Positions 21,022 to 31,311 of a DNA stretch of 36,538 nucleotides are shown here, one piece after another. A program made the position numbers and the translations under genes. The DNA comes from Stentor coeruleus. Its lineage: Eukaryota > Ciliophora > Heterotrichea > Heterotrichida > Stentoridae. Under the pieces are notes generated by a model, which made no database searches, had not been told where the DNA came from, and was given only the letters and a program-made list of their open reading frames with translations. Position 1 is the first letter of the stretch, and each line of letters starts with the position of its first letter. Where the stretch lies: positions 1 to 36,538 of the forward strand of contig MPUH01000756.1 of NCBI GenBank assembly GCA_001970955.1, given 5' to 3'.

Positions 21022-21234
21022 TTATATTATTACTCTTTATATGTAAAAGTAATGATAAAGAAGTATTTAGTATGCAAAGTACTGATCTTGGATCTGCAGC
21101 TAATTTTATAGAATTCATGTATTATAAAAATTAATCATATAAAANTTATATTATTACTCTTTATATGTAAAAGTAATGATAAAGAAGTATTTAGTATGCA
21201 AAGTACTGATCTTGGATCTGCAGCTAATTTTATA
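21022..21234. repeat. Direct duplication around a single N, with a non-collinear end
   Basis: Bases 21022-21110 and 21146-21234 are 89-nt copies. Unlike the other joins, the left copy continues for 34 more nt (21111-21144) before the N at 21145, and this tail does not match what follows the right copy. The tail resembles in inverted form the sequence just left of the first copy, so it may be a fold-back end or an alternative allele. Confidence 0.8.
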
Positions 21235-21440
21235 ATAAAATAGTTTCAAGTATAGTCAATACATCAGAATTTGGAATATTTTGTAAAGTAGGGTATCCTG
21301 AAATATCTAACTTCTCTGCTAAGTTTATATTAATAATGGCATTTAATTGTGCAATTCTTATAGGAAGATCATTTTGCATCAGTCGCTATTCAGCTTTTGT
21401 ATATTCTAGCACTAATTTATTACTAGTGTTCAAAAAATAA
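21230..21440 (-). pseudogene. Relic of a thioredoxin/PDI-type domain
   Basis: Read on the minus strand, this gives KLVLEYTKAE, a TAG, RLMQNDLPIRIAQLNA, NLAEKLDISGYPTL and a short tail to a TAA at 21230. The order fits the second half of a PDI thioredoxin fold: the helix after the CxxC site, the IRLAKVDA-like strand, the LAEKF-like helix and the cis-proline GYPTL loop. The catalytic CxxC itself is gone (LNTSNK stands in its place), and an internal stop interrupts the frame. Nothing of the rest of the protein is visible nearby. It is a dead fragment, possibly of an ER thiol oxidoreductase gene. Confidence 0.65.
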
Positions 21441-21483
21441 TGGACTAATTAATACATAAATTACTAAAATAAACCTGTGTTAG

Positions 21484-22077
21484 CTATCATATCTATTAAT
21501 CATTGCTATTTTAAACTCATCTAATTCAATTTATCCATTATTATTAGTATTCTTCTATCATGCTATCAATGACTTCATTAGGACAAATTGATGTCATTAC
21601 TGCTTTAAGCCCAACTCTGCTTATAGAGCCACTTCCATTTCGATAATAAATCTCAAAGTCTATCAAGCTTTGAATTATCCTTTTCGATATAAAATGAAAT
21701 CATTAATTGTAGTATACAAAAAAAATATTAAATTCAAAATGAAGCTAATAGTCATAATTGTGTGAGTTTATTCAATTTGTAAAATATTAATTTAGTTAAA
21801 TAGTTTGAAGCAATTTAAAAAATAAAATAATGCTATATAGCACAAATTCTAACTGAACTAAGAGATAAACTCTTCAAATTTATTCTTCTGTAATTGCCCT
21901 GTCTTTTACAATCTACAATCTTATCAATTGCTCTGTAGGATTCCCTTAGCTCTTGATATGAGATAATATCATCAGTCTTTGTATTCTATCCTTGCATATT
22001 CTCTTATAGTTTTTGCTTCATGCGACTTCAAATATGCTCTAATTTTTTCTGTTAATGAGTGAATAATTTTCTTCACA
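21484..22077 (-). pseudogene. Relic of an EF-hand calcium-binding protein
   Basis: Four decayed EF-hand segments appear in order on the minus strand, split by stops and frameshifts. Near 21940-21980 there is TDDIISYQELRESY. Around 21860-21900 a frame-shifted KFEEFIS follows. At about 21540-21660 there is YYRNGSGSISRVGLKAVMTS and then NEVIDSMIEEY. At about 21495-21545 there is NNNG-stop-IELDEFKIAM. The last pair fits the C-terminal lobe of calmodulin or a calcium-dependent protein kinase, with D/N-x-N-G-x-I loops. I see no kinase domain upstream. The gene is clearly inactive here. Confidence 0.65.
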
Positions 22078-23328
22078 TTCAATACTAATAATAATGAATC
22101 ATCGTAAAATTATAATTTTGATAGACATATATAAACATAAAATAAATCTTTATGTATTGGAATAAATAAAACCTTTATAGTAAATTTCCCACTGTAATGA
22201 ACTTTCTTTAAAAATATGCTCTGAGGATTCACTATAACGGAGGACAAACTGTATATAATTTTTTTACACTTCTCATTATAAAGTCTAAATTTTCAGCATT
22301 ATATCAGTATTGCTTATAGCCAATTTATTATAAGCTTACACATTTTTGAAAACTTTTCCAATTTTAAACAACTAAAAAAAATATCCCAAGCTTATTAAAT
22401 TAAGCAAATCTTATGAGTGAAATCAATTAAATTAAACAATAGGTAAACTTATATACGTCTTAATTGCAATGATTTCCAAAAAAAAATACATAAATTAAAT
22501 TTATAGGAAAACTTTTCTAAAATCAAATCAATTTTTTTTGATATCAACTTAAGGATATTCAAATTACCTAATGATAATAATAGACAATTAAAATTCAAAG
22601 ACGCAACAAATTAGAGTCTAAAAGCTGAAAAAATCAAAGTAATAATAAAATTGCAGTAATTAATAAGCACAGCAGACTAAGGAAATTAATTAATTAAATA
22701 TATGCAAGCACTAAGGCTAATTCTGAAGTGGCAAGCTAATTAAAATATGAATTTGCCTATATTAAGATAAAAATTATAAAATTATACACCTGCAATTTGA
22801 TATGAGAATTTTTAATTTTTCTATATAGCTAAGCAAAAATAAATATAGAGATACTCAAAGATTCTGTATATTGCAGCTCTGGAAATAAAAAAAATAGGTG
22901 GTCTATTCATTTTTCTCTAATTAGAAACACTTTGTAAAGTATTGGCGTCCCAGGATAAGCATCATCACTTTATAGAGCTTAGTTGCCCCTACAAAAATTA
23001 TAAAATGCATTTTAATTGAAATTTAATAGTTCAACATAGTAAACAATGGCATAATTATATTATTTATTATGCTCTCAAGTTTAAAGTGTCCAACCTTTTT
23101 GCATATCAACTCTGTTTGAAAGTAGCATAGCTCATGCGTGAAAACCTTATTTTTATAAATAGGCATAAATTTCTGACAATACGAGTAACTAGCATACAAT
23201 TTAGTCGAAATAAAAATACTTTAATAAATATAACTTTGCTTATGTTATTTACTTGAAAATTTCAAGTATAGATTTCACGTTAACGTAATTTATTTTTATT
23301 AAAGCATTTTAACTTTGTTATAATTACT

Positions 23329-26300
23329 ATGGAATCCATATATAGGATTTGGATAACTATATTCTCAGAAAGTCTTCCAGATGAAAATAACTATAGATGG
23401 ATTTTTATTCAAATCTTGAACCACCTGATTATTCTAGCACAAAATATACAGTTCTTTTGGAATTTTGATTTCCCAATAAACAATTGGAGTACATACCAGC
23501 CTTTCTGGGATTCAATAAATACTCCATCATTCGATGTCATCGCTGTCAGATATAATGCTATTGAGCACTTCTTTATATTTGAAATTGTAGTGTCTTTGAT
23601 TATACTTTTATCTTTATTTTTTCTTCGCATATTAAATGCATTCGAGAAAGAAATACCTAGACCATTTTTATATGCTCTAAGAGTTTTGCTGATATTTCAA
23701 TGTGAGCTTTCGTTTATTCCAACCAGCATTTTTTTCTTTGTGATATACAAATATTCGTCCTTATCAACAATAGAATCAGTGATTGAATATCCTAATAATT
23801 TATCTTCCAGACACTTTAACTACGGTATTACAGGTCAAATAACCTCAATTATTATAATATTAACATTACTGATACTCTCTATACTCTATGAGTTATGTTC
23901 TTACTCATCAAAGCATACCTTCACAACCAGTAATTCTACAAATAAAGTAACTGCTAAATGCTGTATTCTCAATAAAGCTATTTATTTTTGCAATACTTAT
24001 ATGTTTGTGAGTTTCCAACTAACAAATTATCAAGCATTTTTGATACTCTCAGTATTGCTCTATGGGATATGCTTTATTTATTTAATATCTAACTTGCCAT
24101 TCTATTCTTACAGAATGAATTTTATTAAAATTTTTGTGCATTTTGATTGCTTTGTGCTAGGTATAATATTTTTAGCAGGATTTTATTTTGATAACTCTGC
24201 AATCATCACTTTATTAAGTATTGCAATGCAATTTATAATTTGTCCTTTGATTTATAGTTTGATTGCATGGAGAATATCGAAAAATTTACCTATAAATCTT
24301 TCAATGTATCAAAAATTTAATAACTTTGAATTGACTATCAGAGAAAATTTGGTCTTGGGAGATTTAAACGAATTATTATTAAAAAAACTAAGCAGCAACT
24401 ACAAATTTTATAATGAGCCTATGAATCGCATAACTCAAGCATATTACGCTGATGAAATTATGCAGAACCCTATACTCGGGCTTAATATTATAACCAAAGT
24501 GCAACCTTCAGGCTTCAATATATCCACAAACTGCCAAATTTATAGATGCAAAAACTACCTAACCAAAAAAGTTTACCTAAGTTCAAATTCCATTAAAATC
24601 ATTGAATATTTTAACAATTTCTCTAGCACAAAAGAAAATGATAAAAAGTTCTGTCGGATACTATACAAACTTGTAAATCAGCTTCAAATAGAGAAGTTAT
24701 CTCTATCTCATTTAAAGCAACTAATAACTGACACAATAAACAATTATAAAACTCTAAAAAAGCAATATGAATTTTTGCATAAGAAAAATCCTGATTCAAT
24801 TGAGATTAAAGATTATTATAATGAATCTTTACTAGCCAAATTGCTTGGTGATACGAAATATAGTATGAAACTTTTTTCAGTATATAAAAGTAGCAATAAA
24901 ATAGATAGACAATCTGCAAAACCCTACAATTTTCAAAACCACCGCTGTTTTTTTGTTGTCTCATGCACTAGAGATACTTTAGGTAAAATTGTAGACTTTG
25001 ATCGAAACTTTATAAATTTCCTTTCTTATTCATGTGAATCTGCAAAGGAACTTTAGTTCAAAATAACTGATTTAAAATTGCATATTTCTATCAGTGCCAT
25101 ATACTTCATATCGAAATCTGCAAAGGAACTTTATATAGAAAGCCTCATCGTTCCTGAGTACTGCAAAAATCCGAATAAATCTCTGAAAAAATTCATAGAT
25201 AAATCTCTAACACATCAAGCCTTAATAAACACGGTTATACCTTTATTATCATCAGAAGGGTTTTTATGTGAAGGACTTGTAAACAGTGAACTTATTTCAT
25301 ATAAAGATATATTATATTTTGTTTGCTCAATAGACTCATTAGTCTATAAAAATAGAGAGATTGCTCTATTAAACAAACTTGGTGTTATCATTGGCCATAG
25401 TAAATATTTCACAAAATTATTAGGAATTGATAAGAAAAATATGACTGGAGAAATGATATCAGAAATAATGCCTGAGATATCTTGTGAGGATGTTTTCGAA
25501 GATGAAATAATTTCAATAAAAAAAATTTCCAACAAAACTGTTGATAGCGAGTTGTATGGTGTTTTAAGGAAAAAAGTTCTTGATAAATCAGTGCAATTTA
25601 TTTTGTATGTAACAGATTCAGATAAAGAATTGAATAGTTGGAGAAATCATTTTGAAGATTTTTATTGTGAAAATGAATTTAGTGATAATCACACATTTAG
25701 CTTTGAATCAACTATTTTGAATTCTCATGCATTAATCGCCAATAATGAAATGCCACAGATGGGTATCGATAATATAAGTAAAAGAGTATTTGAATCAAAC
25801 ATATCTGATTCCCTTACAATTTCTGCCTTCGAATTGAAATCATTAAAAAAAGCAGTAGTTGTTTTAAATATTACTAAAATTGTCTTACTAATATCAGTAA
25901 TCACTATTTAGATAATGGTCATGATAGTGTTTAGCGTAGCAATTTTATCCTATTTATTTCTAGAATCTAATGAAACCAGCTCTTTATCTACTATTATCAG
26001 CCTAGGTGATATATGCTATCTTTTATCGCAATCAAGTTTTGTCATACGGTATATTGATATATCTATTCACAGTAACTATACAGCATATTATACTATTGAA
26101 GATGCAAATGCTCTGCTTTCAAAGTTAGAAGATAAGAAAACCCAATTAATCAATCTTTATAGTCAGAAGTCTCATTGCACTTCTAAAATTGCTAAAGAAA
26201 ATATTATTCCTTATTGGAAAATCGAGAAAAAGCCAAAGCTATATTTTTCAAACCTTCCTGATATTATTGATATCTTCCTTTTAAATGTAAATATCATTTA

Positions 26301-27447
26301 GGCAAAACTTATTATTTCTCATATGCAAGAAGGTTATTATAATTATTCAGATCATGTGTTTTTTACTACTTATATAAGTATGGGAAATACTTTTGATTTT
26401 ATTTACAATACAATGAAAGACATAAATAAATGTGAAATAGACAAAATCGAAAAACTAGAGATTATGAGTCAATACCTTTTTTGTATTGGACTTGCTGTGC
26501 TAGGCTTTTGTTTCATTTTTTTATTAGGGTTTTTACTTACAATTGATAAAAATTTAAACTTCCTTTGGGACCATTTAAGAGAAAAAATATTATCAAAATC
26601 TTTAAAAATAAAAAGGGCAATTACTATAAGGATTATGAATTATTATAAAAATGAAAATGTTTTGCTAGATGAGATAGAAAGCAGTAATCAGAAAAATCGT
26701 AAAAAAAAAATGCTTCACCATTCTTTAAATTATTTATGGAAATTCTCGATTTTGTTTATTTTTGTTGTAGTTTTCTATGTCCTGAATGCTTATTTTTTTG
26801 AAGCAAAAGCTTTCATAAATATGCATAATCGACCAGACTTAATTTCAACTATTTTGCAGAGGAGAGTTATGTCAAGTAAAATGTGCTTTTTAACTTTAGA
26901 GATAGATTTCGAGTCAAGCAATTTAGCACTTTTCTCATTATATCCAGAATTTAACTTAGTTACACCTTTAAAAGATAAACTCAGAGATATTATTGAATTT
27001 TTAATCTTGTCCCAATCAACTATTACAAGCCAAAGTGCACAAAGCTTAATGTCAACTTCTCTAATAAATATCTTACTAAAAGGCGATCCGAAAAATAAGC
27101 CATTTCTTGTCCTTGGGAGTATTCAAGGTTTAGCTTATCTCATTCAAGAGTCACAATTTTTATCTAGTAATGATATACAAGATGAGCCTGCTATAATATC
27201 TAAATTTATTGAAGAAGTTAAAGAATATGGAAATATAGGTGAAATTGCTACTAATTTGGCTAATGAAGATTCGAAAAATGCTATTAAAAACTGCATGAAC
27301 CAGCTTTTGCTATTTAATGTTATATGCTGCATTATGCTCCTTATAGCGTATGCTTTCTATTATTATCCTTTTTTAAATTTTGAGATTAGATTGCTTCACA
27401 AGATTACAAAAGTTTTGAAATTAATATCTAGAGGGTTTAATAGATAA
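23329..27447 (+). CDS. Multi-pass PAS protein, Tiny-macrocysts-B-like, with 15-nt introns
   Basis: One large gene whose frame is the same throughout but meets three TAG triplets, at 25054, 25909 and 26299. The second and third are the ends of perfect 15-nt introns (25897-25911 and 26287-26301). The first is either a GC-AG intron of 15 nt (25042-25056) or part of a 78-bp insertion. The predicted product is about 1357 residues with the GC-AG intron, or about 1336 without the insertion. The N-terminal about 325 residues carry roughly eight hydrophobic spans. A helical region with P-x-S...Y.E-type spacing follows, then a PAS-like segment (DFDRNFINFLSYS, then AKELYIESLI). The C-terminal third has four more membrane spans, the first rejoined by intron removal. 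The layout matches the TmcB-like PAS proteins that are greatly expanded in ciliates and probably sense or signal at membranes. The start is ATG at 23329. Confidence 0.75.
25037..25133 (+). repeat. 19-bp direct repeats bounding a 78-bp in-frame insertion
   Basis: The sequence AATCTGCAAAGGAACTTTA occurs at 25037-25055 and again at 25115-25133, exact over 19 bp and offset by 78 bp, a multiple of three. The first copy runs into an in-frame TAG. Loss of one repeat plus the 59 bp between restores an uninterrupted PAS reading (CESAKEL followed by YIESLIV). Possible origins are a retained internal eliminated sequence, a local duplication or an assembly error. Confidence 0.7.
25897..25911 (+). other. 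15-nt intron
   Basis: GTAATCACTATTTAG lies in phase 0 and includes an in-frame TAG. Removing it joins two halves of a membrane span (VLLIS to IMVMIVFSV). It shares GTAA, A at position 10 and TTTAG with the intron at 26287. Confidence 0.85.
26287..26301 (+). other. 15-nt intron
   Basis: GTAAATATCATTTAG lies in phase 0 with an in-frame TAG. It has the same length, ends and position-10 A as the intron at 25897, which is the expected branch-point position in tiny ciliate introns. Confidence 0.85.
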
Positions 27448-28050
27448 TTATTCACTATTTAAGCATATTATTGGTATTAGTATTTATTAGTAATTGACTA
27501 TAAAATATCTAATTAAATAGTATAATTAGAATTAAACTAATACAATTTTTATTAGCATTTGTAAAGATCCTATTTTCAATTATGATTTTCATGAATAAAC
27601 ATATTTAAATTGTAGTGATATTAATTACAGAAGGTTTTATTAGTTTCTTTACACTCTACCTTATTATTTCTGTAATCAACTAAAACTCTTAACCATGTTC
27701 TGATATACGCAAATGGATAAAACTATAAATCTTATCCTGTTAAAAAAATAGTCCTGTCAAATCTTAAATTACATAATCCTATCTAATCAATCAAAACTAT
27801 CTAAAATTCTTCCAAGCAAGCTACAAATCATTTCCTTCATTTTTACTGCCTGTATACAATTATCAAAAGCCTTGAAATTCCTATTCCCTGTAATCATTAG
27901 CCAAATATCTTTTGGCTATCCTCTAAAATCCTCAAACTCTCTATTTCTTATTCTGATTTTCCAACCTTCTTCCACACATTTAAAAAAAATATATTTTTTT
28001 CCCTTCAGCATCCCCAAACTATTTAATCATTTTTTCCGAAGAATATATAA
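27448..28050. other. Spacer
   Basis: AT-rich sequence between the PAS gene and the next plus-strand gene. I see no supported feature; the open frame crossing its right end is out of phase with the downstream gene and has no protein-like features. Confidence 0.5.
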
Positions 28051-28764
28051 ATGGAAAGACGTAGAATAGAAAATCCAAAAGCAGGTCTGACTATCGTCTA
28101 TATCAAAGAAACTGAGTCAATACATTTTACTTTTATCACTGGTACATGTCTAAAATACCAAATCCAAAACTTTATCGCATGTAGTGAGCTCATTTCATCA
28201 ATGGCATATAGAAATAATCGATTACTCCAATTAGATCTAAATGATCTTGGAATCAAAACTTGTGTGCCATATTTGATGATGTTTATAGAATATGTCGCAA
28301 GAAAATATGAATACCAACTCACAACAATGTCTGGGATATATTTTCTCAGATTCTGCGAAATCTTCAAAGTTAAAGGAGACTTGGCGAAAATGGAAGAGTT
28401 TATATTGAAAATTATGAACTTGAGGGATATTCATGAGAATCACACTAAAATTTGGACTTGCAAAATACTCACTCCAGGAGTTATGTCAAAAGTTGTTGAG
28501 TTTGGATTAAAAAGCGGTAGTGAATGCTTAGATGTTTTAAGATTGTATTTGGATTGGATTGATGAGGGGATTTATAGCAATGATGTCGATGTCCAGCATT
28601 CGAATGCCTTTTTGATTATTCAGAGCTTGTTGAAGGTTCATAATTTTTATGCTTACCCCTTTCCGAATAAGAAGCTGATATTACCGCAGATTTGTTCAGA
28701 GTATAAGTGCGCCTATAAGGTTCTTGATATGCAAGAACTGTTTCGTAATGGGTGGCTTTCATAA
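28051..28764 (+). CDS. Hypothetical protein, 237 aa, weakly BTB-like
   Basis: I do not firmly recognise this protein. It is globular, with well-spaced hydrophobic residues and no signal peptide or membrane span. The N-terminal half, FITGTCLKYQ through ACSELISSM, then IKTCVPYLMMFIEYV and FLRFCEIFKV, recalls the strand-helix-helix order of a BTB/POZ or Skp1-type fold, with an ILKI-type helix after it. The C-terminal half is helical (SECLDVLRLYLDWIDEG). If the resemblance is real, it could be an adaptor of a cullin ubiquitin ligase, but this is low confidence. The ATG at 28051 follows an AT-rich leader; the stop is TAA. Confidence 0.75.
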   Translation: MERRRIENPKAGLTIVYIKETESIHFTFITGTCLKYQIQNFIACSELISSMAYRNNRLLQLDLNDLGIKTCVPYLMMFIEYVARKYEYQLTTMSGIYFLRFCEIFKVKGDLAKMEEFILKIMNLRDIHENHTKIWTCKILTPGVMSKVVEFGLKSGSECLDVLRLYLDWIDEGIYSNDVDVQHSNAFLIIQSLLKVHNFYAYPFPNKKLILPQICSEYKCAYKVLDMQELFRNGWLS

Positions 28765-29871
28765 TGTAAATTCGCAAATAATTTAATAATAAACTCTTAA
28801 TGGTTTAATTTCCTCTAATAATATTATCTAAAACTTGCTGAAAACCATCAGCATGCGAAATCCTAATGATTTCATAAATTATGCTGATAATTGCTTTCAC
28901 CTCAATCAAGCAAAACAATTATATTGCAATTAAAATTTTATAAATAAAAATCTCGTTTGAAGCATTTCCTTTGACGAGTTCTCAGTCTCAAACCGACTAT
29001 AAAATAAAAATTCAAGAAAATTTTTATGGATGTAGCAACTAAATTATTTTAATACCGACTCAAATCAGCAATTTCAGCATCAAAGCCAAGACGTAATCAT
29101 GAAATCCTTTCTTCATTATTATTATTTTCCTTATAATTGTGGAATGAGTAACCCTAGACTATGAAAAAGATTACAAAATGCAATAAAATTGGCTTTTAAG
29201 ACCTTGAGGATCTTGCATAATATGCTTTTAATGCTAAGAAATAAGTTGAAATTAAATCAGGAAGTGTGATAGATTTAGCTCATTGGATTAGTTCCTTAGT
29301 TTAGTTTTTGTCACAAATGAAACTATAGAATATATTAAGAGCACTAAAATTTCTTGTAGAGATCATGATTATTCAATATTAATAAAATCCTATGGGCCAA
29401 GGGTTTTAATTATATATGAAATATAGAATTAAAAATATAGTTATAACTAGTGCATAAAAAGACAAAATTTATGCTTTATTACAAAGTTCTATGCTAAAAG
29501 TATCTAGCATCTCAGTGACCGCAAAATGCATATATAATCTGAGCTATTTTTACTAAACTCACCTATTACCCCTACAAAGAAAATTTCATATTTCTAGTCA
29601 TTTCATCAATGAAACTTGATGAATTAAGAGAAAATCTTTAAAATACTAAAATCATTCTAGTTCGCTTCAAAACTCTAAATCCAAGACGAATTCCTAAATC
29701 CTGGTGCCCTAAAAAAGCAAGTAGCCATATGCATTACTCTATCCATCAGCAAAAACCTTAAACCAAATAACCAAAAACAATTTTTCATTAAACAAATCAA
29801 AGCTCTATTCATCGTACAATTTAAAATAATAACTAAGTTTTTATGAAAATTTAAGAAAATATTAAAAATTA
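28765..29871. other. 1.1-kb AT-rich spacer
   Basis: No supported gene or RNA. One plus-strand frame across about 28960-29610 has no TGA but many TAA and TAG; the count is what chance predicts, so I do not call a gene (see rejected items). Confidence 0.5.
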
Positions 29872-30720
29872 ATGAAAACGTTGGAAGCACTTAAAAACTT
29901 GGGGTTCATAAAAGACTACAAAACCCCTGAAGAGCCTGTCATTGCTCCGAAGTCTCCAAAAAATCCAGAGCCTGCAGATCAAGAGTTCTCATTCTCCCCA
30001 GAAAAGTCTAAAGAGCGCCCAGGAGGACTTGCTGAAATCCTAGCTTCAAAAACTCCTACACGGACAAAGAAAGCCTCTAATAAAAAAACAACACCCAGTC
30101 CTAACCGAATACCTTCTTACCTTTCCCAAACCCAATGTAAAACTAAAAGTATTCCTGAAGAACTTCCAAGCTTTAAGCCGACAATAAACCCAAAATCCTT
30201 ACAACTAGTCAAACATGCTGAAAAAGAAGGTAGGGATTTACATTTGAAAAAACATGATAAACTTCATCCACAACCAAATCCAGATGAAGGAAAAGCTCAG
30301 AAAAGGACGATTTCTATTAAAGAGTTCCTGGAAAGAAATTACACTCAACAGCTTATTAAGTTTGAAGGAAAAAAATCAGTGAGCCCAGTACAGCCACTTG
30401 ATAAAGTTGATAGTCAATGCACTTTTATGCCGAATGTTGATGAAAAATCAAGGGAACTTGCTAATACTCATAGAATTGATCTTTATAATCTTGGAGTTCG
30501 AAAAATTGAAGAGAAGAGGAATAATGTTAAGGAAGCTTTGAAGAAAAAGGAAATGGACGAACTGAGAAAATGTACCTTTACGCCGAAGATTAATAAGAAA
30601 ATCGGCATGGGAAGTAGGGTTGATACAAGAAATACTCCTGATAGAACTTTGTATTCGAAAAAACTTAATAGGACGAGAACTCCTTTACAAGTCACCCTTG
30701 TTGATTATTTAGATGATTAA
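29872..30720 (+). CDS. Basal-body/axoneme-type protein with CTF.P.I motifs
   Basis: A 282-residue basic, proline- and serine-rich protein, probably mostly disordered. It carries three spaced short motifs of the form (C)TFxPxI/V(N/D): SFKPTINPKS, CTFMPNVDEKS and CTFTPKINKK. Repeats of this kind are common in protist basal-body, axoneme and cortex proteins, although no function for the motif is firmly established. A charged helical stretch (KKKEMDELRK) near residue 225 precedes the last motif. The ATG at 29872 is the first in frame; the stop is TAA. No enzyme domain is visible. A cytoskeletal or ciliary role is a reasonable inference. Confidence 0.8.
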   Translation: MKTLEALKNLGFIKDYKTPEEPVIAPKSPKNPEPADQEFSFSPEKSKERPGGLAEILASKTPTRTKKASNKKTTPSPNRIPSYLSQTQCKTKSIPEELPSFKPTINPKSLQLVKHAEKEGRDLHLKKHDKLHPQPNPDEGKAQKRTISIKEFLERNYTQQLIKFEGKKSVSPVQPLDKVDSQCTFMPNVDEKSRELANTHRIDLYNLGVRKIEEKRNNVKEALKKKEMDELRKCTFTPKINKKIGMGSRVDTRNTPDRTLYSKKLNRTRTPLQVTLVDYLDD

Positions 30721-30958
30721 GTTTATTTTAATGGGAAGATAAGGGTTTATGCTGAAGAGAGCTGAGTTTTGATTTTAAGGTTTAGTGATGGATAATTGAT
30801 TAGCAAATAAAAGGTATTTATGTGAATGATGGAAATAGTATTTAAGAGGGATAGTTTTTCTTTAATAATAAAGGGAGATTGGATAAATAGTTATTATGTC
30901 TATGGAAATTATATGAAAGTTAACTTTTTTCTTTTAATTTAAACTGCTAATAAAGTAA

Positions 30959-31224
30959 TTTTTTTATTTCAATCGTTTAGTAGTTGAAGTTTTTTGTTTA
31001 CTTATTAACCCGAAATAGGCGAGTTGATATTAAATACTACTCTATTCCCTTAAAAAACAAATAAATATTAAACCAAAATCCTNTTTTTTTATTTCAATCG
31101 TTTAGTAGTTGAAGTTTTTTGTTTACTTATTAACCCGAAATAGTAAATTATTTATGGTAAGCGAGTTGATATTAAATACTACTCTATTCCCTTAAAAAAC
31201 AAATAAATATTAAACCAAAATCCT
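30959..31224. repeat. Direct duplication around a single N, with a 17-nt indel between copies
   Basis: Bases 30959-31082 (124 nt) and 31084-31224 (141 nt) are the same sequence on either side of the N at 31083. The right copy has 17 extra nt (31144-31160, TAAATTATTTATGGTAA). It is an unmerged contig overlap, but the two contigs represent different versions of the locus. Confidence 0.85.
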
Positions 31225-31311
31225 ATAACTAAATTTCCTATTATATCTTATAATAATCTCATTTTAATTTCACTACTAAACCAATACTCCTAAGCTCTTA
31301 TTTTATATTAG

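Larger units (their letters stand above)
20304..23328. other. 3-kb spacer with gene relics
   Basis: This is the longest gene-free stretch. It contains a contig join at 21145 and two groups of minus-strand gene relics (21230-21440 and 21484-22077), listed separately. The rest, including 22080-23328, is AT-rich; a minus-strand open run near 22870-22990 (SDDAYPGTPILYKVF) is suggestive but unplaced. Confidence 0.6.

Noticed and set aside
25054-26301. Three in-frame TAGs as stop-codon readthrough or reassigned TAG.
   Set aside because: Two are exact ends of 15-nt introns and the third sits in a repeat-bounded insertion; TAG ends several other genes in this window in the normal way.
27872-28069. 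Open frame of 65 codons overlapping the start of the gene at 28051.
   Set aside because: Different frame, low-complexity Phe/Ile/Ser content and no motif; it is spacer read as protein.
28960-29613. A plus-strand frame with no TGA that would be a long protein if TAA and TAG meant Gln, as in Paramecium or Tetrahymena.
   Set aside because: TAA and TAG occur in it at about the rate expected by chance in such AT-rich DNA, no family is recognisable, and TAA and TAG are clear stops in the neighbouring genes.
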